Part shown: piece by piece, positions 23,815-32,007 of the stretch | How positions within the stretch are numbered: the stretch's first letter is position 1 | Layout: every line of letters begins with the position of its first letter | Source of the DNA: Mucilaginibacter sp. SJ | Lineage (GTDB): Bacteria > Bacteroidota > Bacteroidia > Sphingobacteriales > Sphingobacteriaceae | Assembly (NCBI RefSeq): GCF_028993635.1 | Contig: NZ_CP118631.1 | Location: forward strand, 1,054,001 to 1,118,000 | Length of the DNA stretch: 64,000 bases | Reading direction: 5' to 3' | Notes under the pieces: model-generated | The model's database searches: none | What the model saw: the letters and a program-made list of their open reading frames with translations, nothing else | Told to the model about the DNA's origin: nothing | Translations under genes and position numbers: made by a program

Positions 23815-26184
23815 TTATACATGCTCCTGCTTAAAAACGTGATGTAATACTTTACTATGCAGCTCATCGGGTAAAAAAGGTTTCATCACAATGTCATCAA
23901 AACCTGTTTTATAAGCTTCGTCCTCTACATCTTTGGGAAGATTGGCGGTAAGGGCTATAATGGGAATGCTTATGCCGTTCAATCTCATTTTTTTTGTGGA
24001 TTCATACCCATCCATCACAGGCATTTGCAAATCCATCAGCACAAGGCGATGTTTTAACGTATCCAGCTTGTCAAGTGCTTCCTGTCCGTTGGTTGCCACA
24101 TCAGTAATAGCCCCCCAGCGTTTTAAATAAGTTTGCGCTACCAGCACATTCATCGGGTTATCATCAACCAGCAAAATAGAGATCCCGCTCAGGAGCTTAT
24201 CATTTGCATCGGGTTTAACGTTAACATTAACCGCCTCTGATATTTTACCGGCTTTTTCAAAGGTTTTAATAAAATAAAATACCGAACCTACCCCTTCCTC
24301 ACTAATCAATTGTAAAGACGACTCCTGTAACTCCAATATTTTTTTACTGATTGCAAGACCTAAACCTGTCCCACCAAAACTGCGTGATATGGACGAATCG
24401 GCCTGGGTAAAGCGCTCAAATATGAGTTTCTGTTTGCCACGGGGGATACCGATACCGGTATCTTTAACAAACACCATTAACGTGGCTGTGGTTTCGGTTT
24501 GTTCTTTCACCTCAATACCTAACACTACCTCGCCGCTTGGGGTAAACTTTATGGCATTATGAACGAGGTTAGTAATTACCTGCGACAAGCGGGTGGGGTC
24601 GCCAAGCAGTTTATGCTGCAATCTCTTATCAAAATCAAGCTTCAGGGTTATATCCTTATCATGTGCTACTGTTTGCAAACCACCTACTACATTGCGGGCA
24701 ATTGCAGCCAGGTCCATCTCTATGTTTTCAAAAGTTATTTTCCCGGCTTCTATCTTGTTATAATCCAATACATCATTCACTATTGCCAAAAGGTTATTAG
24801 CCGAAAAAAGCATAACGTCGAGATGTTCGATCTGATCCTTGCGTGGCTCGTTCTTAAGCAGCAGATGGCTCATCCCTATTACCGAATTAAGCGGTGTCCG
24901 GATTTCGTGGCTCATCGTACTCAAAAATTCACTTTTAACTTTTAAACCCTGTTCGGCTTCGGCCCTTGCCTTTTTCAATACAAATGATACCCGGTGCGCT
25001 AACACAAGCGACTGCAAAAAGAAAAAAGCGATATATCCTAAAAAGCTAACCAGTTGCAGCGGAGGTATTAATGCCCAGTAATGAAAAAGCGATATCGCAA
25101 ATACTGACATTAAAGCAAACGCGCTCATTAAAGCATAAACAGATCCGGGCCTGTTATTGCGCCATGCTTTTGAGTATACATATGGAATATAAACCAGGCA
25201 AAACAGCATCACTGCTAAAAAAGGGTTCACTAACTGGGTAAAAATCCAGGGAGGACTAAACAATGTCATTAAAGTGAACGAAAAGCAAATGCCATTAATA
25301 ACATTTACAACCCGGCGATCTACATCTGCCGGATATAAGTATAACGTGTAAAGGCCGAACAAGCCTATTCCTGAAAATAAGCTCATATATTCCAGCCGGG
25401 CTGTTACGTACCAGTTAATATCGGGCAATAAGGTGTGCAGCACATAGTTATCTGTACCTATGATCCGGTAACTATAAACTATAGAGAACAGGGCAAAAAG
25501 TAAAATGGCTTTGTCGCGACTGCCCAGCAAGTATAAGCCAAGGAAAAATAGCCCGCCCATTAATAAACAGCCTGTCAGCATCAGGTCAATACCTTCGGCA
25601 CGATGCCGGGCCAGGTCAATTCTTTCTGCAGGCCCTATGAATATAGGTTTACTGATCCCTCCTTTACTGTGTATAAAATTAGAAATTTGCAGTGTGATAT
25701 TGATGGTATCAATGTTGGGCAGATCAACAGCATGATATTCCCAATGTGCTTCAAATCCTTTTCCGGAAGTAGTTACCTTCCCGTTTGACGATACTAACTT
25801 TTTGTTAATATAAAGCCTGTATGCGCTGTAAACATCAGGCATGGCCAGCTTTAATTCGCCGTGCTTCTGGGGAAGTAAAACTTTGAGCCGGTAAGTACCA
25901 TAGCCAAACGCAGGTAGCCTTTTGCCCCGCCAGGTATACCCACTCCATTTAAACGGAAACTCAACCAAAAGCCTGTCCTTAATAGCAGTAGTGTCATTGG
26001 GATTTATCAATTGGTTCCAGTAGAACAGCCAGTTTCCAGCCAGTTCAATTTTATCGTTGACAGGCTGATTGCGAAGGTCGAGTACGCCGTGCACCGCGGC
26101 TACATAGTTATTTTGTGCAGATACCCTTACTATGGTTCCGATCAATAATATAAGTATAACGTATAGAATCTTACTGATCTTCAT
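23815..26184 (-). CDS. Hybrid sensor histidine kinase with 7TM-type sensor and receiver domain
   Basis: The protein has 789 residues. A signal-like segment and a periplasmic jelly-roll domain (about 30-185) precede a seven-helix membrane module (about 200-400) of the 7TMR-DISM class. A short coiled coil leads to HisKA with SHEIRTPLN (phosphoacceptor His426), an HATPase domain with NAIKFTPSG, KDTGIGIP and GGTGLGLAIS, and a C-terminal receiver (about 668-785) with acidic pair DD, phosphoacceptor Asp718 (VLMDLQMP) and Lys in VMKPF. No HPt domain is visible, so phosphotransfer must leave through another protein. It stands alone downstream of the GH35 gene, which has its own terminator. The periplasmic domain suggests a carbohydrate-like or envelope ligand; this is inference. 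Confidence 0.9.
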   Translation of the reverse strand: MKISKILYVILILLIGTIVRVSAQNNYVAAVHGVLDLRNQPVNDKIELAGNWLFYWNQLINPNDTTAIKDRLLVEFPFKWSGYTWRGKRLPAFGYGTYRLKVLLPQKHGELKLAMPDVYSAYRLYINKKLVSSNGKVTTSGKGFEAHWEYHAVDLPNIDTINITLQISNFIHSKGGISKPIFIGPAERIDLARHRAEGIDLMLTGCLLMGGLFFLGLYLLGSRDKAILLFALFSIVYSYRIIGTDNYVLHTLLPDINWYVTARLEYMSLFSGIGLFGLYTLYLYPADVDRRVVNVINGICFSFTLMTLFSPPWIFTQLVNPFLAVMLFCLVYIPYVYSKAWRNNRPGSVYALMSAFALMSVFAISLFHYWALIPPLQLVSFLGYIAFFFLQSLVLAHRVSFVLKKARAEAEQGLKVKSEFLSTMSHEIRTPLNSVIGMSHLLLKNEPRKDQIEHLDVMLFSANNLLAIVNDVLDYNKIEAGKITFENIEMDLAAIARNVVGGLQTVAHDKDITLKLDFDKRLQHKLLGDPTRLSQVITNLVHNAIKFTPSGEVVLGIEVKEQTETTATLMVFVKDTGIGIPRGKQKLIFERFTQADSSISRSFGGTGLGLAISKKILELQESSLQLISEEGVGSVFYFIKTFEKAGKISEAVNVNVKPDANDKLLSGISILLVDDNPMNVLVAQTYLKRWGAITDVATNGQEALDKLDTLKHRLVLMDLQMPVMDGYESTKKMRLNGISIPIIALTANLPKDVEDEAYKTGFDDIVMKPFLPDELHSKVLHHVFKQEHV

Positions 26185-26430
26185 TGATTTACGGCACTTA
26201 TTATCAAATCAAAAGCTTGCAAATTTGTTTTGCTCGGGAATATGAAACAGGATTTATTTTCCTTAACCTAACTTAAGGATTTCATAATTAAGTGTGAATA
26301 TAACAACCCGTACGAATATTTAGAACTATTATTAAGGCTTATCTATTGATATAAACAATAGGTTAAATTGCGCCCATGTTTAAATAGTAATAGTTAATAC
26401 AAAAACCCAACCCTGCTGAATAACAGCCAT

Positions 26431-26464
26431 AAAAACGACGGCAGGATAATTTCCTGCCGTCGTT
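26431..26464 (-). terminator. Intrinsic terminator after the GH35 gene
   Basis: Perfect 13-base arms (26434-26446 and 26452-26464) enclose a 5-base loop. On the minus strand the stem is followed by a run of T (complement of the A run at 26431-26435). It lies 18 bases beyond the beta-galactosidase stop. Confidence 0.85.
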
Positions 26465-26481
26465 GCTTAAGTTAAATTATA

Positions 26482-28338
26482 TTATTTACTTACCGGGCCA
26501 TCTAATACCGGTACGGTTACTGTAGTGATTTCAGTTTGTTGAGTTTCATTCAACTGATCAAGCACAACAACGCTGTTTGTACCCTTTTTAAGCCAGCAGC
26601 CTGGTAAATAAAGCGTTTGCTGCGGGCCAATTTTCCAATAGCGGCCAACGTTGATGCCGTTTACGAATACTATGCCTTTACCCCAATTCTTCATGTCTAA
26701 AAAGGTATCCCCCACTTTATTCAGGTCAAATGTTCCCTGGTAAAGTGTTGGATGGCCGGCTGTGTTTGTTGTGCCTGCCCCAAGCGCAGGAGCTTTATCC
26801 ATGGGCAGCTTATACATTTGCCAGTTGCCTGTAATTTCATGATCGTCAATCTTCACCGGGCTGATGATTCCTTTAAGATTGTGAATGATCTCGCCGCCGT
26901 AATTGATCCGGCCAAGGTTTTCAACCAAAATATCCAAACGCGCATTAAAAGGAATATTTATAGGGCAGCTGAATTTATTACTTTGCCTGTTAAGCTCCGC
27001 AACTTTTTCGCCATTTACATATATGGTTGCATAATCCCGCAAACCTTCCAGGTTTAAAGTGCCGCTGACAGGTTGGGTAAATTTACGGCTGTATAATACA
27101 TAACCATGGCCCTGATTAAGCGCTTCAAATGTTTGTGGGGTATCGCTTTCTACTGCCTGCTGGGCTTTCGCCATCTCCAGCAAATCGACTGTTTTGGTAA
27201 GCTTAATAGCCGGGATCCCGATCACAGGGATCTGCGCGGGCACTTCAGGAATGGCATAGGCTGCGTACCTTTTCATAAGGTTGCGGATAGCTGTAAACTT
27301 GGGAGTTACCCATCCTGCCTCACTAATAGGAGCGTCGTAATCATAGCTGGTAATATCCGGCTGAATTTGATGTTCCTTGTCGTAATTAGCACCGCTTGTG
27401 AAACCAAAGTTGGTGCCACCGTGTGCCATGTATATATTAAATGATACGGTATCTTTCAGGTACTTCTCCAGGTCTTTGATTACCGATGTTTCTGATACTT
27501 TTTCAAATTTCTCGCCCCAATGGTCAAGCCAGCCGGGATAATATTCGGCCACCATATAAGGGCCTCTACCTTCGTTATATTGGTTAATGAGTTTCTTCAA
27601 ATTTTTGGTATCGCCTTCGCCATTGGCAGTTGGCAATGCCCCTTTAATTACGCCGCCTTCAAACAACCAGTCGCCATCAGAAGTAAACAATGGCACATCA
27701 ACGCCCGCTTTTAAAAGCAGGTCTTTTATAGCTGCGCTGTAAATTTTATGATCGGCAAGCGGCACATCCTTACGCTGGGCTACATATGATCCAAATTCAT
27801 TTTCGGCCTGAACCATAATTATTGGCCCGCCATGAGTTATTTGCAGGTCTTTAACCTGCCCCATCAACTGGTTAATGTAAGTTTTGCAGGAGTCCAGGAA
27901 ACGATCGTTTTTACTGCGGATAACCAATTGTTTATCATTTTGGAGCCACCACGGATAGCCGCCAAATTCCCATTCGGCACATGCATAGGGGCCTGGTCTT
28001 AATATTACCATTAAGCCCTCCTGCTGTGCGGTTTTTACAAACTCGCGGATATCGCGGTTATCCGTTTTAAAGTCCCATACACCCGGACTAACTTCATGAT
28101 GGTTCCAGAAAACGTAAGTAGCAACAGCGTTCATGCCCATTGCCCTGAGCATTTGCAGGCGCTGCTTCCAGTAAGCTTTAGGAATTCTTGCAAAATGCAT
28201 TTCGCCTGAGTGGATCTGGATAGGTTTTCCATCATAAATAAAATTACCATCAGCAATTTTAAAACTATGTTTCGCCTGGCTAAAAACCTGTGAAGTTGTG
28301 AGGGTTAGCAGTAATAAAGAGAGGAGTATTTTTTTCAT
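26482..28338 (-). CDS. Secreted glycoside hydrolase family 35 beta-galactosidase
   Basis: This 618-residue enzyme has a signal peptide (about 1-21, ending VFSQ) and a GH35 TIM barrel (about 30-345). It shows SGEMHFARIP, MNAVATYVFWNHHE, LRPGPYACAEWEFGGYPWWL, the acid/base Glu in QAENEFGSY, and the nucleophile Glu in VAEYYPGWLDHWGE. Two beta-sandwich domains follow, ending with a WGKGIVFVNGINVGRYW motif usual in these enzymes. It should remove terminal beta-galactose from oligosaccharides or glycans in the periplasm or at the surface. The ATG at 28338 is chosen because the signal peptide begins there; the frame opens at 28389. A perfect LacI-type palindrome lies 121 bases upstream, so sugar-controlled repression is plausible. 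It has its own terminator. Confidence 0.93.
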   Translation of the reverse strand: MKKILLSLLLLTLTTSQVFSQAKHSFKIADGNFIYDGKPIQIHSGEMHFARIPKAYWKQRLQMLRAMGMNAVATYVFWNHHEVSPGVWDFKTDNRDIREFVKTAQQEGLMVILRPGPYACAEWEFGGYPWWLQNDKQLVIRSKNDRFLDSCKTYINQLMGQVKDLQITHGGPIIMVQAENEFGSYVAQRKDVPLADHKIYSAAIKDLLLKAGVDVPLFTSDGDWLFEGGVIKGALPTANGEGDTKNLKKLINQYNEGRGPYMVAEYYPGWLDHWGEKFEKVSETSVIKDLEKYLKDTVSFNIYMAHGGTNFGFTSGANYDKEHQIQPDITSYDYDAPISEAGWVTPKFTAIRNLMKRYAAYAIPEVPAQIPVIGIPAIKLTKTVDLLEMAKAQQAVESDTPQTFEALNQGHGYVLYSRKFTQPVSGTLNLEGLRDYATIYVNGEKVAELNRQSNKFSCPINIPFNARLDILVENLGRINYGGEIIHNLKGIISPVKIDDHEITGNWQMYKLPMDKAPALGAGTTNTAGHPTLYQGTFDLNKVGDTFLDMKNWGKGIVFVNGINVGRYWKIGPQQTLYLPGCWLKKGTNSVVVLDQLNETQQTEITTVTVPVLDGPVSK

Positions 28339-28458
28339 TTGCAATTGTAGAGTTGAACATGATTGACCGTGTATAAGTGTACCGACCATGATGTTTTTAA
28401 GCTTCTAAATTATAAAGGTTAAATAGTAATGCCTAATTTCCTGCGATCTTAATTTAGC

Positions 28459-28470
28459 GCAAACGTTTGC
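28459..28470. promoter_or_regulatory. LacI-family operator-like palindrome upstream of the GH35 gene
   Basis: GCAAACGTTTGC is a perfect 12-base palindrome with the central CG typical of LacI-family operators. It lies 121 bases before the beta-galactosidase start in a non-coding stretch. The LacI-type regulator at 15917-16930 is one candidate to bind it. Confidence 0.5.
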
Positions 28471-28614
28471 TTAATTCAGCAGATGCAAGATAAATGGTTC
28501 AAGAATTTATTTTAGTCGGCAAATTAACCCTGAACAATGAACTGGTGAAATTCATGAGGAGTAAAGTACTGAAAGAAATTAAGACACAGAAAATAAAATC
28601 CCTGCCTGCTTATC

Positions 28615-29469
28615 TTAAATTTTAAGCTTTTTCAAATTAGCACTTTCCCTAAGCTTATCAATTGCCCGGTTTCTTAGCTGCCTAACTCTTTCTGCGCTAA
28701 TACCAAGTCGGTTACCGATTTCGGGGGCCGAGAGCTCGCTGTGTCCGTTCAGGCCATAATGATAAAATATAACAGATCGTTCGGCATCGTTTAGCTTGCC
28801 GAGCAAATCATCAAGCTGTTGTTTAAGTTGAAAGGCTTCCAAAAGGGCCTCTATTCCAGGTTCATCAGTATGTAACCGATCAAGCAGGCTATATCCCTCA
28901 TTGCCGGGCGTATCAGCTTTATCATACGAATGAGTAAAAGGAGCAGCTTGCAAAGCTTCTTTTACTTTCCATTCAGCAGTTTCCAGGAATGCCGCTATTT
29001 CATCCTGAACAGGCAGTCGTTCAAGTTTTTGTTCCAGAACCCCTGTAGCCCTGTTAACATGTACAATCATATCCACCTGATTGGCAGGCAGTCGGATCAT
29101 CCGTGTTTTATCCAACAGTGCTTCCATAATTCGTTGCCTGATCCACCAAACTGCATAAGATATAAATTTGAAGCCGCGGGTTTCGTCAAACCGTTTCGCG
29201 GCTTCAAGCAAACCCAAATTACCTTCGCTTATCAGGTCGCCCATGGGCATGCCCTGGTGCTGATATTTTTTTGCCACGGAAACCACAAAACGCAGATTGG
29301 CCTTTACCAACCTATGCAAAGCCGACAGATCTCCCTGCCGGATCTTCCCGGCTAACAGAACTTCTTCTTCCGTATTGATAGTTGGCTCGCGGGTAATATC
29401 ACTAAAATACTTTTCCAGCGAAGCAGCATCCCGGGCTGTGATCGATTGGGTAATATTCAGGTCTCTCAT
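28615..29469 (-). CDS. RpoD-like alternative (group 2) sigma-70 factor
   Basis: The 284-residue protein closely follows the short primary sigma factors of Bacteroidota: MRDLNITQSIT start, region 2 with ANLRFVVSVAKKYQHQGMPMGDLISEGNLGLLEAAKRFDETRGFKFISYAVWWIRQRI, region 3, and region 4 with LSAPEIGNRLGISAERVRQLRNRAIDKLR. Several positions differ from the usual primary factor, for example IMEALLDKTRMIRLPANQVDMIVHV where the housekeeping protein has an SILQALAEQ-type stretch. It is therefore most likely a second, conditional RpoD paralogue. It starts 11 bases after the threonine dehydrogenase stop and is probably co-transcribed with it. Promoter recognition should resemble the housekeeping factor because regions 2.4 and 4.2 are well kept. 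Confidence 0.87.
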   Translation of the reverse strand: MRDLNITQSITARDAASLEKYFSDITREPTINTEEEVLLAGKIRQGDLSALHRLVKANLRFVVSVAKKYQHQGMPMGDLISEGNLGLLEAAKRFDETRGFKFISYAVWWIRQRIMEALLDKTRMIRLPANQVDMIVHVNRATGVLEQKLERLPVQDEIAAFLETAEWKVKEALQAAPFTHSYDKADTPGNEGYSLLDRLHTDEPGIEALLEAFQLKQQLDDLLGKLNDAERSVIFYHYGLNGHSELSAPEIGNRLGISAERVRQLRNRAIDKLRESANLKKLKI

Positions 29470-29480
29470 TAAAACCTTAT

Positions 29481-30479
29481 TTAACTCACTGCTGCAGTGT
29501 TGCTGTTATTTTTATAAACAAGTGCCAAATGACCAAGCATATCTGCTGCCATAGCAGCAAGGTTGTATTCAGGATACCAGCTCCAGTCGCGTGTTGCCTC
29601 AGCATCATCAACACCGGCCGGCCACGAGTTTGCAATAGACTGGCGCTTATCTGTGTTATAACTAATGGTAAAATGGGGCAGGTGCTTTTTCAACTCTGCG
29701 GCAAGTTCGGCAGGTGTAAAACTTAAAGCACCGATATTATATGCTCCGCGTTCTTTGAGTGCTTCCACAGGCGCGTTCATCAGTTGAAGCGTAGCCCTTA
29801 CCGCGTCATCCATATACATCATAGGTAATGCGGTGTCGGGGTTCAGGTAGCAATCGTAACATCCATTCTGCAAAGCTTCGTGAAATATAGCTACTGCATA
29901 GTCTGTGGTGCCGCCGCCAGGCGGGGCGCTGTAGCTGATCAATCCTGGATAACGCAGGCTGCGCACATCCAGCCCATAATGCTCCCTGTAATAGGCGCAC
30001 CACTGTTCACCAGCTTCCTTACTGATACCATAAACCGTTTGCGGGTCAAGCAAAGCATCCTGCGGACTGATTTTACGTGCTGTTGATGGCCCAAATACGG
30101 CAATGCTGCTCGGCCAGAACACTTTATCCAATTTATGATCTTTGGCTGCTTCCAATATATTGAGCAGGCTTTGCATGTTCAGATGCCATGCCTTTAGCGG
30201 GGCCTCTTCTCCTTTGGCAGATAAGGTAGCTGCAAGGTGATAAATTTGAGTTACTCCATAGGTAGCAACCAGGTTTTCCAGCTCATCTTTATCTAATACA
30301 TTTAACTGATGATATGGCCCCTCTAAATCCGGGATTGCCGCAGCATCATGTAAGTCGGTGGCAATTATTTGTTCCCTGCCATAAACGTTTCTTAAAGCGG
30401 CAACCAGTTCGGTACCGATCTGCCCTCGGGCACCCGTAACAAGGATTACCGGAGATGGTTGTTTTTTGTCGTGCTTCAT
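29481..30479 (-). CDS. L-threonine 3-dehydrogenase, SDR type
   Basis: This 332-residue NAD-dependent enzyme of the extended short-chain dehydrogenase class has the Rossmann motif VTGARGQIGTEL, the Asp of ATDLHD for NAD selection, the FWPSSIAVFGP strand and the catalytic YGISK. It also has RYPGLISYSAPPGGGTTDYAVAIFHEAL and MYMDDAVRATLQL, which are characteristic of threonine dehydrogenases of the epimerase-like family. It oxidises L-threonine to 2-amino-3-ketobutyrate, which a CoA ligase converts to glycine and acetyl-CoA. It is divergent from an Lrp/AsnC regulator 148 bases away, a natural controller for amino acid catabolism, and is followed by an RpoD-like sigma factor. The partner ligase gene is not in the window. 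Confidence 0.88.
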   Translation of the reverse strand: MKHDKKQPSPVILVTGARGQIGTELVAALRNVYGREQIIATDLHDAAAIPDLEGPYHQLNVLDKDELENLVATYGVTQIYHLAATLSAKGEEAPLKAWHLNMQSLLNILEAAKDHKLDKVFWPSSIAVFGPSTARKISPQDALLDPQTVYGISKEAGEQWCAYYREHYGLDVRSLRYPGLISYSAPPGGGTTDYAVAIFHEALQNGCYDCYLNPDTALPMMYMDDAVRATLQLMNAPVEALKERGAYNIGALSFTPAELAAELKKHLPHFTISYNTDKRQSIANSWPAGVDDAEATRDWSWYPEYNLAAMAADMLGHLALVYKNNSNTAAVS

Positions 30480-30627
30480 AGTATTACGATGTAAAATTGT
30501 ATATTCACAATCTCATAATCCACACAACACTTAAAATTTGGTTTTCAAGACTAAAAACATTCTTAAAAACAGGTTTTAGAACTTTTTATAAATATTTAAA
30601 GCTTATATTTTAGTTTTTATAACTCTT

Positions 30628-31101
30628 ATGCTCAACCAGCTCGATGAAACAGATATCCGCATACTCCAGCTTTTGCAGGAAAATGCGCGCCTTACCGGTC
30701 AGGAGATAGGCCTTAAGCTTAACAAAACCACTACACCGATTAATAATAGGATCCGCTCATTACAAGAACGCGGCTATATAAAAAAATATGTTGCGGTGCT
30801 TGATCATGAAAAGCTTGAACTGGATTTCATGACCTTTACGCATGTGCAACTGAAGGACCACAGCCAGCACAGCTTAAGCCATTTTGAAAGCGAGATCATT
30901 AAACTCCCGGAAGTGTTGGAATGCTATCATCTCACCGGTGATTTTGACTTTATCCTTAAGGTAACCGTAAAAGACCGCAAAGAATACTATGATTTTTTGA
31001 TGAACCGGCTTTTCGCAGTCGTTGCTATTGGCAAAGTGGAAACCAAACTCGTGATGAAGGCTGCGAAAACAGAAACGGCTTTACCAATCGGCAAACAGTA
31101 G
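30628..31101 (+). CDS. Lrp/AsnC family transcriptional regulator
   Basis: The 157-residue protein has the Lrp pattern: an N-terminal helix-turn-helix (DETDIRILQLLQENARLTGQEIGLKLNKTTTPINNRIRSLQERGYIKKYVAVLD) and a C-terminal RAM/AsnC ligand domain (about 70-150, with VLECYHLTGDFDFILKVTVKDRKEYYDFL). It binds an amino acid and forms octamers in known members. It is divergent from the threonine dehydrogenase gene and probably controls it. The shared upstream region is AT-rich and has several AAAAC/GTTTT half-sites between about 30541 and 30580, suited to Lrp binding, although no single clear operator stands out. Confidence 0.88.
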   Translation: MLNQLDETDIRILQLLQENARLTGQEIGLKLNKTTTPINNRIRSLQERGYIKKYVAVLDHEKLELDFMTFTHVQLKDHSQHSLSHFESEIIKLPEVLECYHLTGDFDFILKVTVKDRKEYYDFLMNRLFAVVAIGKVETKLVMKAAKTETALPIGKQ

Positions 31102-31111
31102 TTTCAGAGCA

Positions 31112-31420
31112 TTAAAAATAGGTCTCAGTAGACGCCACAAGCGAAAGCAGCTCAAGCTTAGGTTCGACTTCTAAATCACTGGCCTCAAGTTCGTCAGCAA
31201 ATTTATGGAACGAAGCCAGCCCCTGTAATACAAGGTGGGCCTCTTCATTTTCGAGCTGGTCAAAATGCATGAATGTTTTACCATCGGACAATAACCACGC
31301 CGTATACTTGATACCGGGATGATTTAAGGTTTTTAATTCTTCAACAATGGCAGTTATGTTGCGTTGATTGGTTGCCACAAATTCGGGGCGTGTGGTATAT
31401 TGTACTCTTACTACTTTCAT
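31112..31420 (-). CDS. Small conserved hypothetical protein (dimeric alpha/beta-barrel-like)
   Basis: The 102-residue protein begins MKVVRVQYTTRPEFVATNQRNI and contains GIKYTAWLLSDGKTFMHFDQ and LASFHKFADELEASDLEVEPKLELLSLV. The order (strand, long helix, two strands with a polar turn, helix, strand) fits a ferredoxin-like dimeric alpha/beta barrel of the monooxygenase/ABM kind, without recognisable catalytic residues. No signal peptide or membrane segment is present. It converges with the Lrp gene, only 10 bases from its stop, and is divergent from the ArsR gene. Function is unknown; the fold assignment is an inference. Confidence 0.65.
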   Translation of the reverse strand: MKVVRVQYTTRPEFVATNQRNITAIVEELKTLNHPGIKYTAWLLSDGKTFMHFDQLENEEAHLVLQGLASFHKFADELEASDLEVEPKLELLSLVASTETYF

Positions 31421-31571
31421 ACCATAAAATTAACACTCAGCACCATCACTATTAAACAGGCAAAAGTGCCAACAAACGGGTGTGTTTGTGACAAAATTGA
31501 ACACACCTCAGAAGCCTCCCGCCCCTGAGGTGTGCCCATGTATATCCTTCTATTGTCATTTATGCGCTTTA

Positions 31572-31597
31572 AATACATCGAAACATTTCTATGTATT
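31572..31597. promoter_or_regulatory. Candidate ArsR operator at the arsR-type promoter
   Basis: AATACAT (31572-31578) and ATGTATT (31591-31597) form a perfect inverted repeat with a 12-base spacer, the spacing usual for ArsR/SmtB sites. Its ACATCGAAACATT portion (31575-31587) recurs exactly at 31972-31984 before the MFS transporter. It overlaps the proposed -33 element. Confidence 0.55.
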
Positions 31598-31615
31598 AAT
31601 ATTATTTTACCTTTG
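31586..31615 (+). promoter_or_regulatory. Bacteroidota-type promoter of the ArsR gene
   Basis: TACCTTTG at 31608-31615 is an exact TAnnTTTG -7 element. TTTC at 31586-31589 is a 3-of-4 match to the TTTG -33 element with an 18-base spacer. Transcription would begin about 30 bases before the ATG. Confidence 0.55.
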
Positions 31616-31653
31616 CACTATAACGTTGATTGTATATCATCGAGAGTAAGAAA

Positions 31654-31929
31654 ATGGACAACAAAAAAATAGAGAAAATATCCAGGGCGCTGAGCGATGC
31701 AAACCGGATAGCTATTTTGCAACAGTTTAAAAAAAGGAAAGATTGCCTTTACTGTGCGGAAGTAAATGATCTGCTTGACCTTACGCAGCCTTCCGTATCA
31801 CACCACCTTAAACAACTGGTTGATGCCGATTTATTGTTATCGCAAAAAGAAGGCCGCAACCTTAAATATGTATTGAACCAGCAGGTACTTGATGAGTACA
31901 TCGCCTGCCTGACCGAATTGAAAAGCTAA
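31654..31929 (+). CDS. ArsR family transcriptional repressor
   Basis: This is a 91-residue winged-helix protein: KISRALSDANRIAILQQF, DCLYCAEVNDLLDLTQPSVSHHLKQLVDADLLLSQKEGRNLKYVLNQQVL. The helix-turn-helix with QPSVSHHLKQL is typical. A Cys pair (DCLYC) lies in the helix where some ArsR sensors carry thiols, and a further Cys lies near the C-terminus. This permits metal or redox sensing but does not prove it. The ATG at 31654 is preferred over a TTG eight codons upstream. An inverted repeat covers its promoter, and a shared 13-base motif precedes the MFS gene 78 bases downstream, so it probably represses both itself and the transporter. Confidence 0.88.
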   Translation: MDNKKIEKISRALSDANRIAILQQFKKRKDCLYCAEVNDLLDLTQPSVSHHLKQLVDADLLLSQKEGRNLKYVLNQQVLDEYIACLTELKS

Positions 31930-31971
31930 GTATTAATATTTTTTGACTTAACCCGCTATTTCAACTTAAGA

Positions 31972-31984
31972 ACATCGAAACATT
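31972..31984. promoter_or_regulatory. Second copy of the ArsR-associated motif before the MFS gene
   Basis: ACATCGAAACATT repeats the sequence at 31575-31587 exactly. It is followed directly by the near-palindrome ATTCAAATATTTAAAT, a form common in ArsR operators. It ends 23 bases before the MFS start. Confidence 0.5.
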
Positions 31985-32007
31985 CAAATATTTAAATATA
32001 TCTACTC

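Noticed and set aside
28494..28625. 43-codon open frame (plus strand) between the GH35 and sigma genes
   Set aside because: It overlaps the end of the sigma gene, is lysine-rich with no motif, and lies next to promoter-like sequence of another gene; support is too weak.
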